Part shown: positions 45,586-56,587 of the stretch, one piece after another
Layout of the letters: each line of letters starts with the position of its first letter
Position numbering within the stretch: position 1 is the first letter of the stretch
Assembly: GCF_001680005.1 (NCBI RefSeq)
Contig: NC_033561.1
Span: forward strand, 496,001-560,000
Reading direction: 5' to 3'
DNA from: Plasmodium coatneyi
Lineage: Eukaryota > Apicomplexa > Aconoidasida > Haemosporida > Plasmodiidae
DNA length: 64,000 nucleotides
The notes under the pieces: model-generated
Told to the model about the DNA's origin: nothing
Database searches by the model: none
The model's input: the letters and a program-made list of their open reading frames with translations, nothing else
Program-made: the position numbers and the translations under genes

Positions 45586-46872
45586 ATGAGTGGAAGGGTA
45601 CGGAACACTAGGAGGTCCATTCCTTTCTTCCATTCTCTTTTTTATTCTAACGTTAATAATTATACACTGTGTATATAATATTTTATTCATACTGTAATAA
45701 ATTATGGAGTGAATAATACGTACACATATAATTTGCCAATTCTACATTCTTAGGGTAGAGGAGCTCCGGGTAAATTACCTTCAGAGGAAGTGTACGCTGA
45801 ATTCGACAACAGAAGTAGTTGTCCTGAGCAGGGCGGAGCACAGGAATGCAACCAGAAAATAGTGGGAAAAGTGAGGGGGGCATTAAGTGTAGGGGGAATA
45901 GTTAATGATGAATTAGCCAAGAAAATTATGAGCAACTATTATTATGCATGTACATGGGAAAGGACGAAAAGAACGGACAACCGGGAATATTATAAACCTT
46001 GCCATTTCCTGTATTTCTGGATATGTACTGAAATAAAGAAAAACTGGCAGAAACATCAAGATTTTTCGAATATTATGTACTCCATTTACGAGGCACTGAA
46101 GGATTTCCCTCGTAAGGAGGACCCTAGGAGAAGAAGGGTGTGTGGTAACATATACCCTAAAATTAGCAAAGACTTCTGCGAATTCGTTAAAATTTTTTTC
46201 GATTATGAATATAACATTAAAGCTTTAAGGGATGACCCACAGTGTAATAGTGATCTCTTCCAGCAGAAGTATGACACAAAAAATATTACTGAAATTCAAA
46301 GAACATATTCACAATTATGTGATACCTGTAAGCCTAATAGTAATAAATATTGTGAAGAATTTACGCAGAAGCACTGCAATGGTGGGAAGTGCAAATCATG
46401 GGACACACTGAAGCAATTAACATGCACACCAAAGAAACCTTCTGCTGGTGATGATTTTGACCTTGCTGACGCCGTGGTGAATGGTTTCCCAGGAGTTGGC
46501 GTTGCTCCAGGGGTAGGAGTTGCACCAGGAGTAGGAGTTGCACCAGGAGTTGGGGTTGCTCCAGGGGTAGGAGTTGCACCAGGTGGTAGCGGTGGTGATA
46601 GTATCGCCACTGCTCTTGTGTCTGGTGGTGCATTAGCTGCAATAGCATTACCAACAATTGCTGCCTTCCTTTTTTACAAGTACAAACCTTTCTTCTTTAA
46701 GAAGAATAACCATTCTGCAGAAGGAAGAAGGAAAAAGTCCCTTAGGAGAGAGTTTGACAACTTCTCAGACGACGACATCTCAACAACGGAATATTCGTAT
46801 AATGCTTCTACCACAGCAACTGACTCCATGACAGAATATTCAATCCCATATACCTCATCATCATCCAGATAA
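45586..46872 (+). CDS. kir: KIR-5: single-domain KIR protein lacking its last intron
   Basis: Exons 45586-45597 (MSGR) and 45754-46872, phase 0, give 376 residues. One KIR domain is present (KLPSEEVYAEFDNRSSCP, CHFLYFWICTEI, FFDYEYN). Next comes an Ala/Gly linker containing five perfect copies of the hexapeptide PGVGVA (18-bp units, 46489-46578). The membrane helix is ALVSGGALAAIALPTIAAFLFYK, and the tail is YKPFFFK..RREFDNFSDDD. In the other spliced members an intron separates FLFYK from this tail; here the codons run straight on. The tail ends in YTSSSSR, not the usual NISYxxM. The first exon is inferred from a GTACGG donor and intron length (156 bp). Confidence 0.85.
46489..46578 (+). repeat. 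18-bp coding minisatellite (PGVGVA x5)
   Basis: Five 18-bp units encode the elastin-like hexapeptide PGVGVA between the KIR domain and the membrane helix of KIR-5. Units differ mainly at synonymous positions (GGA/GGG, GTT/GTA). A PGVGVAP-like reading also exists in the frame-shifted KIR-3 linker. Confidence 0.9.
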
Positions 46873-46904
46873 AGAAGGATAGATGTCTAAGGAAGGGAGA
46901 AAAG

Positions 46905-47170
46905 GGAAGCGAAGCGAAAAAAGGGAAAGGAAGGGGTAGAGGAAAGGGGGTGAAGGAAGGAAGGGAGTGAAGGAAGGAAGGGAGTGAAGGAAGGAAGGGG
47001 TAGAGGAAAGGGAGTGAAGGAATGTTGTTAGGGGTGGAAGGATGGGTTGTTAGGTGGGTTGTTAGGGTGGTGGTAGGTGTAGGGGAAGGTTGTTAGGGTG
47101 GTGTGGTAGTAGGTGGAAGGAAGGGTTGTTGGGGTGGTAAGGTGGAAGGGAAGGTTGTTAGGGTGGTTGG
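46905..47170 (+). repeat. purine and TTGTTAGGTGG minisatellites behind KIR-5
   Basis: First GAAGGAAGGGAGTGAAG units, then GGTTGTTAGGTGGTAGG-type units. The second type is the one found in the last introns of KIR-3 (near 34400-34435) and, on the other strand, KIR-7 (56105-56320), and upstream of the KIR-9 fragment (60955-61410). Confidence 0.8.
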
Positions 47171-47257
47171 AAAATTTTATTCCACCCATACCTGTGTACA
47201 CATATGTATGTGTGTAGGCTTGTTTTTCCCTAGAAGGGGGGATCCCATCTTCTGCTT

Positions 47258-47705
47258 TTACATATACAATAGCATGACACTAACATGTATTCTCCTATGC
47301 GCTTATGTGCGTATGCACGCGGGTGGTGAACACACACAATTGTATGAAAATGGTATGCGTGCATACCTCTGCATAATGTATTCTGGCAGGGAGGTGTTCC
47401 CCTCAACGGGAAGAAGAGGAAGAAGAAAAAAAAAAAAAAAAGGAAAACGCCTTTTTTGTAGGCACCGGCGGGCGGCCATACACACGTATTTCTAGCTAAC
47501 CCACGTTACGTATCCCCCTTCGCTCACTCCATCGCGCATATGAATATATAACAACTTAACAATTTTCTCGCATCCCTAAGGTTGGTACACTTGTATTTTT
47601 TCCCACCCTGTTCCTTATCACCTCTTTTTTTTTTACTTTTTTTTTTTTTTTTGTTCCAACGTGCATTCCTTTCAGCTGCAGCTTTAATAACCATATGAAG
47701 TGGAA
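47258..47705 (+). repeat. dispersed duplication, copy B
   Basis: Second copy of 24003-24445, same orientation. It differs by scattered substitutions and homopolymer length, for example in the A run at about 47428-47442. It lies in the 3' flank shared by KIR-5 and KIR-6. Confidence 0.8.
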
Positions 47706-48796
47706 AGAAAAAAAAAAAAAAAAAACATCATACACACTGCGCACTTACGGCTTGGCATGCCCAAACGTAGTCTTCTCCCGAGCAATGCGCAAAATGAGAA
47801 AAAGAAATGCTAAGGAGGAATTGAAGGTAATGCTGCGTGGCAATAGTATAGGCAAATCAGTTAGGCGATAAAAAGCTACAGGGAATCGCAATATATTTGG
47901 GCTTGGGGTTAGATCCTCATCATAAGTGATTATAAAAGGGTGACTTCACTAATTTGCTCAGTTCCTGTGACACTGGGCCTATTCATAAAATTTATGCAGT
48001 GATGATTCCACCACGTGGTGTTCCCCTTTCTGATGTCAAGCACAATCGCTCTTACTTCCCGGGGAAATGTCAAGGAGAACTCTGCTGTGGCCTATACATA
48101 TTTTGCTCACTACACAAGAACAGCATGCGTATTTGGACTCTATACACTTCGCATTGCTCAATTTTTTTTTTTACGACCATCCTTTCCCCTCTATTTTAAA
48201 AAGGGATGTACCCTTTGGCTATGCAGCACTTCAGGGTGTGTGGAATGTATGTTTCGTTTGTCTGCATACGAGACATGAGATGAGTGGCTCTTTTTCACGT
48301 CGACCATTCGGACATTGCCTTTCAGCGGCTAGCTCAAGCACACATAAGGTCAATTAGCGGAACACGCGAATGATCAACCAACACGTCAGTCTTAAGACGA
48401 ACGAGGGAAAGGTATTCCAAGCGGGGCACCAAAAGAAAAAAAAGAAAAAAAAGTGCTGACCCTTTTTCAAAGAAATATTTATATAATTAAAAAGAAAAGA
48501 GAAAAATTATTAGAGCAAAAACTTGTGAAAAAAATTTCATGAACATTTTAGATGTTCAACAAAAAAAATTTCCCAACAAGTTGAAATAAAGTAAAAAAAA
48601 AATATATTTGACTTATATAAATTACACATGAACGTGAAAACTGTCATACAATACCAAAAAAAAGGAAAAAGTAATAAAAAAAAAAAAGTAGCAAATAGTA
48701 CAAATATTATAACACATTATGTGTATCGCTTAATGGAAGGGAAAAGTGAAATATTGCTATCATATTCCATTTCTACTTATATGATTATATGCGTTC

Positions 48797-49156
48797 TTAA
48801 ACATTTTGTAATAAATGATCTAAATACAATTCTTTGCCATGCACATTTTCTTCCCCTTCACACTCCTCAAATACTAATGCCAAGATTAACATCCACAACT
48901 TAACTGTTAAACGACTGTTCTGGTAAGGATCTTCACACAATTGTTGCTGTTCTAACTCGCCCACTCCTAACAATTCTTCTGTCTCGTTAGGTATTTCCTC
49001 CACATGGCTTGATAAATGATTGAACCAATCGGCTTTTTGACTGTTCCATTCCATAAGAGCATGTTGTTTCCTTACCCAACTTCTCCACAACAACTCTTTC
49101 TTTTTTTCTTTGCATTTTATAATTACTATAGTAATGAACTGAGAACATAAGATCAC
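48797..49156 (-). pseudogene. remnant of a tryptophan-rich WR-domain protein (STP1/SURFIN-like)
   Basis: An open stretch of about 119 codons without an ATG at its start ends 20 bp from the KIR-6 stop on the same strand. It reads LLWRSWVRKQHALMEWN..KADWFNHLSSHVEEI, then KLWMLILALVFEECEGEE, then NVHGKELYLDHLL. The W-x2-W..KQ..WF-x2-L spacing and the LAxVFEEC..E..K-E/L-x-L ending resemble the C-terminal half of WR domains in STP1/SURFIN-type proteins of Plasmodium. There is no membrane helix or upstream exon that I can find, so it is a truncated relic or an unannotated terminal exon. A tryptophan-rich antigen origin is the alternative. Confidence 0.5.
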
Positions 49157-49175
49157 TGTAGTTCCAAGGAGGATA

Positions 49176-51397
49176 TTATATTCGATGATAACGTATATTT
49201 CTTTGCCTCTGTTGTCCAGTATTTGTTCTTCCCTTCCTGGGTGTTGTAATATATGGGACAGAAGGTACTGTACTGGAATTAAACATGGAACTTGTTTCCG
49301 ATGAGTCGAACGTTGAATCAGTTGTAGAAGCTTCTGTTAATGTGTCGAATTGTTGTTGTCGGGATGTTGATCTTTTTTTTCTGCTTCTGGGGGTATTCTT
49401 CCTTCCAAAGGTGCCACTTATCCAGGAAGGTAGGAGACCGTACTGAAAAAAAAAAAAGAAGAAAGGAGGGGAAAAGTAAGTGGAGAGGTATGAGGAAAAA
49501 AGAAAAAAAATCAAGCGCACATATGTATTACATATATGCACATTTATTGTGCATATAAGTAATACATGTACATTGAGCAGAAATGATGAATATTTTTTCC
49601 CTTAAAGATTGTGGCAGATGTGTGCGTACATTACTCTAATATTCTATGTACAGTGTATTAGTAATAATGTACTATTACCTTATATAAAAGGAAGGTAGCC
49701 GTTGGGAGTCCTATCGAGGTCAGTGTACCAAATATAGCGGGGATGGTGATGTTTGTACATTCTGATGTATGTTTTAATGAACACTTCAATTTTAGAAGTT
49801 CTTGATAAGTACGTTTCTCGGCCATTTGCTTAAAGTTTGTACACCATTTTTCATCCTTATCTCCCACACATTGTCCTTCCATATATTTATAGGCAAAAAG
49901 AGCACCGTCAAGGTATGTAGAATATTCTCCATTAGTACAGTTAGAGTCGGGAGTTTGGGCATTATCTGTGCATTTGTGTATAGTATCATGATCTTGGGAA
50001 TAGTCAAATACTTCCTTCATTCTTCGGACGTGATACCACTTCATATCAGGATATAGATTAGTGCAGTCAACATTAATTTTTGAGTCCTTCAATTTATTGT
50101 AGGTTGCCTTCATGGCGTCTGAGAAATTTCCATTCTCCCTTAAGCCGTTGAGTAATGTATCCGCTGTCCAATAATATAAATATTTACAACGTTCGCCATT
50201 TGGAAAAATTTCCTTTCCACTTCCATTTGCATAACATCGACCTTTTACAATTTGTTCTACATATTGGTCCTCATTTAATTTATTTTTCAACGCACTCTTT
50301 AACTGTTGTGTAAGGTTATCGCTACCACCATTACATTCATCATTGGCCTGATTGAGTTCACAATATATTTGTTGTGAGGGTAGCCTTTCCTGCTGGCAAT
50401 TCTTCTATATAATGTAAATAAAAGGGGGAAGTATATATGTATATATATGCATATGTATACCCTACTTGTTTGTTATAGTAACCATTCCGTATTACATGTG
50501 TAATATGTAATTTATTCACTTTGAATAAGGGAGAAACCTGCAGCAGTTGCTCCTGCAGTAGTTGCTGTAGTGGTTGCCCTCACCTTTGCCGCTGTTTTTG
50601 GTCTTGATGCTTGCCCCGCAGTGCATGCCAAATTTGTAGGTTCCGGAATACTGTTACTACCACCATTGAACTTTTTATTAAATTCCTGACAATATGGACC
50701 TGTTGCACCAGTTCCCTTTGGTGCACAGGACATCTTTATTTCACTGTATTTCGAAATAATTCCCTGTAAATACTTATCATATTTACTCTTGCACTCGGAC
50801 TCACTACTCTCTAGAAGTGATTTTATTTCCTTATGGTCATGCCAATAGTCGAAGACGGTTTTTCTTGGAAAGAAAGTTTCGCTATCAATACTATCCTCTG
50901 TAATTTTACAATCCTCTTCAGTATTTAGTTCTTGCATTGGTTCAAGAATTGCATTCATAACGTCCGAAAATAAAGTAGTGTCCGAACTGTTAGGTATTAT
51001 ACTTCCGAGCCAGTAATTTAAAAAATTACAACGATCCTGGTACAGTGGATAATTATTCTCTATGGTAGACACGAAACAGAAAGCCTTTTCAATCTTACCT
51101 ATATGTTCATTCATACTAGTGTAGTCTTTCAGTGCCTTCTTTATTTTTGTTGGCCAAGGACTGCCACTATCACAATGACCCGCTTCTTCTTTAAACTTAC
51201 TGTAGAAATCTTTATAGGAAGGTAATTTGTCCAATTCTTCTTCCTATAAAAGTAATAAATGGAATATGTTTTTCCATATAAGCACATTGCATTTCCTTAA
51301 AATTGTATATAGAACATTATATTCATAATATTCATATATAGCCATGTTGAGAAATGGATGAACGAACCCTTAGCGTTACTTCATCTCCGTCTGTCAT
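49176..51397 (-). CDS. kir: KIR-6: two-domain KIR protein
   Basis: Minus-strand exons 51397-51380 (MTDGDE), 51243-50584, 50404-49679 and 49442-49176, phase 0, give 556 residues. Domain 1 (KLPSYKDFYSKFKEEAGHCD, RCNFLNYWLGSII, VFDYWHDH) ends at a GTGAGG donor after an Ala/Lys linker. Reading through that donor would add a false Thr/Ala-rich tail. Domain 2 (RLPSQQIYCELN, RCKYLYYWTADTL, VFDYSQDH) ends in the helix IPAIFGTLTSIGLPTATFLLYK. It carries A-D where most members have G-D/E after the YYW core. The tail exon ends NIRYHRI, a variant of the usual terminus. It is convergent with KIR-5 and divergent from KIR-7 across array 4. Confidence 0.88.
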
Positions 51398-54300
51398 TGT
51401 ATTCCTATGTACACTTCTATGTATATAAATAGTTCACGTGAGCAATGTTTATGTACTCAATTATATGGAATATACCATATGTATATATATAGCCTCCATA
51501 TATATATTCCTATATATATAAATGCATATATACATCGTCTATATATATATATATATATACGAATTATACGCACGCTGCCCTTTATTGGTTACACATATAA
51601 ATTGAACTTCCACTTGCCCTCACCCCCCAAATAATGTTCACAAATTTGTACAATCATCCAAGTAATCATAATTCATTGTATACACATATGTGTACTAAAA
51701 TCAATATATGCACATATATGTAATTGAAGCCAGAAATATAGGAGCAAGTAGAGTAAGGAAGTAAAACAAAAAAGAGAAAAAAATATTTTTTCTGCGCTTT
51801 CCCTATTTCTTTATTCCATTATTATACCATGAACTTGATTACCCAAAACGTTACATTAATATATATCTTACTCCCCTTCTTTATGGTATATTTATGAGGG
51901 CGCTATACTATTCCTTATGTGCACCTCCTATTACGCACATTAAAATATAACTTTTCCTTTCCTCTTCATAAGAACTTATTTATTCACTATAATTTTGTTC
52001 TTTACACTTATTTAAAAGTATTTTTTGAAATTTCTAATACACATTTAGTGTAGTCTAAATGGCCACTGTACTCCTCCTCCAACAACATGCGCATGTACAT
52101 CCATATTCAATCAGGAATGTGTACATGTGGAATAAAGCTAAGATGGATATAATATAAAAAAGTGCATTATTTCCTTATACACAAAAAGTGCGCTTACACC
52201 TATATTAATATATTCCTTATTGTACACATCTTTTCGCTCATAAATATGCAGTAACAAGAGTACAATACCATCCCTCACCTCCCTTCTCGGTGAGCACATT
52301 ACAATTAATTCACAGAGTTCAAATACATTATATCATTTGAGATTTTCCTTCCTTTCTCCATTCAACATAGATTATATTTTAACACATATTAATATGCTAC
52401 GCTCTTTCCCTTTTCCTTCTAACGAGTATAATGTAAATATTTTTTTCACATATAAAAAGTTTTCAGGGCTTAGGGTTTCAGGGTCTAGCGTCTAGAGTTT
52501 AGAAATATAAGAATAAGGATCTCGGGTTTAGGTTTAGGGTGTATGGGTAGAGGATTGGGATTTCGGTTTTAGGGTTCAGGGTTTAGGATTCAGGGGTTCA
52601 GGTTTTACGGTTTAGGGCTTAGTGTTTAGGGTTTGGTGTTTAAGTTTTAGGGTTTAGTGTTCAAAGTTTAGGATTCAGGGCTTAGGGTTTTAGGATATAG
52701 GGTTTGAGGGATTAGGGTTTCAGGGTTTAGTACTTGAGGGTCTAGGGTTCAGGCGTTAGAGTTTAGGGTTTAGGGTTCATGGTTTAGGAATGAGTATTTA
52801 CGGATCAGATTTTAGGGTTTAGTGTTCAGGGTTTAGGGTTCAGTCTTTGGGCTTTGGTTTTTATGGATGAGGCTTATGTTTCGGGGGCTTGAAGATTCAG
52901 GTTTGAGGGTTTTTTCTTTAGGATTTCGTATTCAGGGTTCATGCCTTAGGACTTCGGTTTTACGATTTTAGATTTTAAGGTTTTAGGCTTTAGGATTTCG
53001 TTTTTGAGACTTTAGCTTTTAAGATTTTAGGCTTTAGGATTCTGGGTTAAGGTTTTAGCGTTCACGATTTTCTGCCTCAGATGCTAGAACAATAATCCCA
53101 AACCCTCAAATCCTAAACCTTAAGCCTGACACCTAAACTATGAAAACCTAGACCGTGAAGCCCTTAAACCTAAAAACCCTTTAACCTGAACCCTAGACAC
53201 TGAAACGGTAAAATCTGAAAACCTAAAATCTGAAGCCCCTAAATCTAAAAAAAACCCTTTAACCTGAACCCTAAACACTAAAACCATAAAATGCGAAACC
53301 CTGAACCCTGAACCCTGAACCCTGAAAACCTAAAACCTGAAACCTAAACCCTTAAAGATAAATACTGAAATGCTAAATCCTGAACCCTAATTTCTGAACC
53401 CTAAACCGTGAAACCCTAAACCGTGAAAACCCAAACCCTGAAAACGAAAAACACTGAACCCTAAACCCTAAACTCTGAAATCCTAAACCCTAAAAACCTA
53501 AACCCTGAAATCCTAAACCCTAAAATCCTAAACCCTGAACCCTATGCCTAAACTCTAAAACCCTAAACCTAAACTCTAAACCCTAAACCCTGAACCCCTG
53601 AACCTAAACCCTGAACCCTAAACCCTAAAACTTAAACACTAAACCCTAAATCTTAAATCCTAAATATTAAACCTTAAAAACTAAACCCCTGAAGCCTTAA
53701 GCCTGATCCCTAAACCGTAACGTGTGAACCTAGAACTTATAAAAACTTAACCGTATACGCTAAATCCTAAACCCTAAACCCGGAACCCTAAACCCTAAAC
53801 CCGGAACCCTAAACCCTAAAACCTGAGAGCTAATCTTATGACGTAATATAGGAGGGAAAAGGTGATCATATGAGACAGTGCTGACTCTGTATGATAGTGA
53901 TATTTGTAGTATACCCATCAGGAAAAAAGGGAAAAATGAAAAAAATGATGTAATAAATATGTAATGTATAGCATGAACTAAAGGATGAAAAGAAGTGTAG
54001 TTGAAGTAGTGTGATGTGTATTTTACGCAATTGAAGGACGTATGGTGTGGTTGTGGAAAAAAAGGAAGTGGGTGGGAAGGAGTAAAATTAATATAAAGGA
54101 ATTAAAGTTAAAAAAAAAGAGCAAGAACATGAATATGTAGGAATTGTAACATAAACTGAAAAGGAAAGGGAAGGAAGAGAATTTATATTAATGTTAACGT
54201 CATAAAAAAAAAGGATTGTATATTACAAAGTGTATTATTACGAAGGTAAATATACTCTTTCCCCTATGTATAATTTTTAGAGTTCCCTGTAGTATATCCT

Positions 54301-54783
54301 ACTTCCACCATTTATTCTATAAGTTTACGCTCTTTACCGAATATTGAATATTATAAACTTTTTGGAAGTGGAAGAACTCTGTATATAAGCTATATTACAT
54401 GTGTTCACAATTTTTTAATTAATCTATTTAAATAATAATGGAACAGAAATTAGTAATGTAAGCAGAAATTACTTTTAAAAAAAAAATCGGGTCATATATG
54501 TGTAATAACTGAAGTGTTACGTAAAATAATATAAGGTTATAAATAACAGAATATAATTCAGTAATTTAGTGCATGTATGTATGTGATGTGTTACCATTGC
54601 TTAAGGAAATTATAAAATATATCTTGTTCAAATAGTAAAAAATTTATTATATGCTCGTTAGTTATAACGATCATAGAAGAAGGGGGAGCAAAATTTCTAT
54701 GTGTACACACATATTCTAAACGTATGAACAACACACAACTTCAACATGAATTTATTAAATATATAGAAGAATGTACTTAAATA
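51398..54783. other. divergent kir intergenic region with array 4
   Basis: Between the starts of KIR-6 (-) and KIR-7 (+). ATATAT-rich segments at 51475-51560, then the telomere-like array, then A/T-rich sequence. No gene is supported. Confidence 0.6.
52465..53825. repeat. intrachromosomal telomere-like array 4, fusion orientation
   Basis: G-rich heptads and 8-mers (52465-53075) switch to C-rich units (53090-53825) across a spacer of only about 15-20 bp. Many units are variant, such as TTTTAGGCTTTAGGAT. It is not part of the inverted repeat. Confidence 0.88.
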
Positions 54784-56587
54784 ATGGGAAAAGTAATACA
54801 CTTCAATCATTCCATAATATTGATATACTAAGGTGTATATATAATATATTATGCATAATACAGAATAAATGCAAAAAAAAAAAAAAAGTAAGAAATACAA
54901 ATATCTACTTCTTCCTAATTACACCTATATAGGAGTGCAGTGAAGATGACTTACCCTCCAGAAAAATATATGCAGCATTCAAAGATAGCAAGAATTGTGG
55001 TAACCATCATCAATGTAAGGAAAGCAGCACCTGGGAAAGTCAAATAGAGAACATTTTGGACAGTACATCGGGGACCAGGTCACATGGTACAGTTGACCCG
55101 AAGGAAATTGCGCAAGCTTGGTGTCTCCTATCTACAATGAATACAGAGAAAATCAGTCACCATGTAAGGTGGAGGTGGTGTGTGATTTTTTTTATTATTG
55201 GATAGGAAGTATGCTGCATGGAAAACTGAAAATAGGAATTCAACTTACGGATGCTATACAAGAAATCTATACTAAATTGGACCCGTCCAACAAACTGTGT
55301 ACACAAAACTATAGTGTACATAGAAATATGAACACAGAACTTTTTGATCAAAAGAAAATACTGTTCGATTATTACTACGACTACAGAACTATAATGAGGG
55401 AATTGAAAGTTTGCACGTCTGAAGATTCCTCCTGTAAGGGAAAATATGATAACTATCTTGTTGGACCTGACGGAAATGGTGGAGCTAAACAAGCTTATAA
55501 CAGAGTGCAAGCAAGTACTCCACTTAAGAGTGATCAATACTGGAACAAATTTTGGAAGGAATTCAAGGATGGTGGTGGCACTATCCCACCACCATCACAA
55601 CTAACATGTGACGCTGTGTCACAAGGGGAGCTCGGACCCTACCGGGAGGACGAGGGGGACGAAGGAAATCTGGATCTCAGTTCCTGTTTCAGCCCACCAA
55701 AACCCAAACCAAATCCCAATCCAAATCAAGCAGGTAGTAGTGGCAGCTTGACTGCTCCTGCTACTGATAGTGCTGTCCCCGCTGTGTCTGCTGTGTCTGG
55801 TGGACTTGCTGCAATAGGATTACCTGCAATGTTGTTCTTTTTATATAAGGTAATACTACATAATTATAATAAACAAATATAATTATAATTGTAATTATAA
55901 TTATTATTGTAATGACAATTGTAATTACCATAACAAATAGAACATTACACACACTTAAAAGTATATAAATAATAAACATATTCATTACTACTTTTTTCTT
56001 TTTGTGTTTTCTATTAAAAAAATATATAAGCACACACATAAAAATTGAATTATGCTGTGTTGTATATATATATGTGGGGAATACATACATATATTTTTCA
56101 CCCCTTCCATCCTTCCTTTGCCCCCCTCCTTTTACCCTAACAACCTTTCCTTCCATCCAAATACCCCTAACAGGCTTGCTTGCACCTACCACCTCTAACA
56201 ACCTTCCATTCCACCCTACCACTACCCTAACAAGCATCCTTGCACCAACCACCCTACCACCCCTAACAACCCACCTATCACCCTAACAACGAACCTAACA
56301 CCGAACAACCATAACACCCCTTTCTTTTTTTTTCTTTCTTTCTCCTTCCTTAGTATACCAATTTATTCTCTGGAATACGTAACACCCTTTCCTCCGGTGG
56401 AAAGAGCAGAAAAAGAAGATCCACCAAACATGTTTTCGACACACTCACAGAAGACACTTCCACACTATATTCTACAGCACCTTCCACCATAGCAGATTCT
56501 ATGGAAACCTCTACCATCTATAATGAGCCACCTGGCCGAAAACGGAAAAATAGAACAGAAAGAAATATTAGTTATCAAAACATGTAA
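54784..56587 (+). pseudogene. kir: KIR-7: single-domain kir gene with a frameshift in the domain
   Basis: Exons 54784-54792 (MGK, inferred), 54933-55849 and 56354-56587. Exon 2 begins in phase 0 with ECSEDDLPSRKIYAAFKDSKNC and reads QAWCLLSTMNTEKIS, then loses the family motif. The neighbouring frame carries VEVVCDFFYYWIGSMLHGKL onward through LFDYYYDY to the helix AVSGGLAAIGLPAMLFFLYK. The 917-bp exon is one base short of a phase-0 length, which agrees with a single deletion between about 55110 and 55195. The tail exon is intact and ends NISYQNM. The last intron carries CCCTAACAACC minisatellite (56105-56320). The shift could be real or an assembly error; otherwise the gene is complete. Confidence 0.72.
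56105..56320 (-). repeat. CCTAACAACC minisatellite in last intron of KIR-7
   Basis: Plus-strand units such as ACCCTAACAACCTTCC and ACCACCCTACCACCCCTAAC; on the minus strand this is the GGTTGTTAGGG repeat seen behind KIR-5 and before KIR-9. It sits between the A/T-rich 5' part of the intron and the acceptor at 56353. Confidence 0.8.

Larger units (their letters stand above)
46873..49175. other. convergent kir intergenic region
   Basis: Between the 3' ends of KIR-5 (+) and KIR-6 (-). It holds purine minisatellite GAAGGAAGGGAGTGAAG (about 46905-47020), TTGTTAGGTGG minisatellite (47025-47170), the second copy of the 24.0-kb repeat (47258-47705), several hundred bases without recognisable content (47760-48790), and the WR-like remnant (48797-49156). 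No telomere-like array. Confidence 0.6.

Noticed and set aside
47954..48357. Three overlapping plus-strand frames between KIR-5 and KIR-6
   Set aside because: Parallel open frames without family motifs, starts or splice sites; probably chance.
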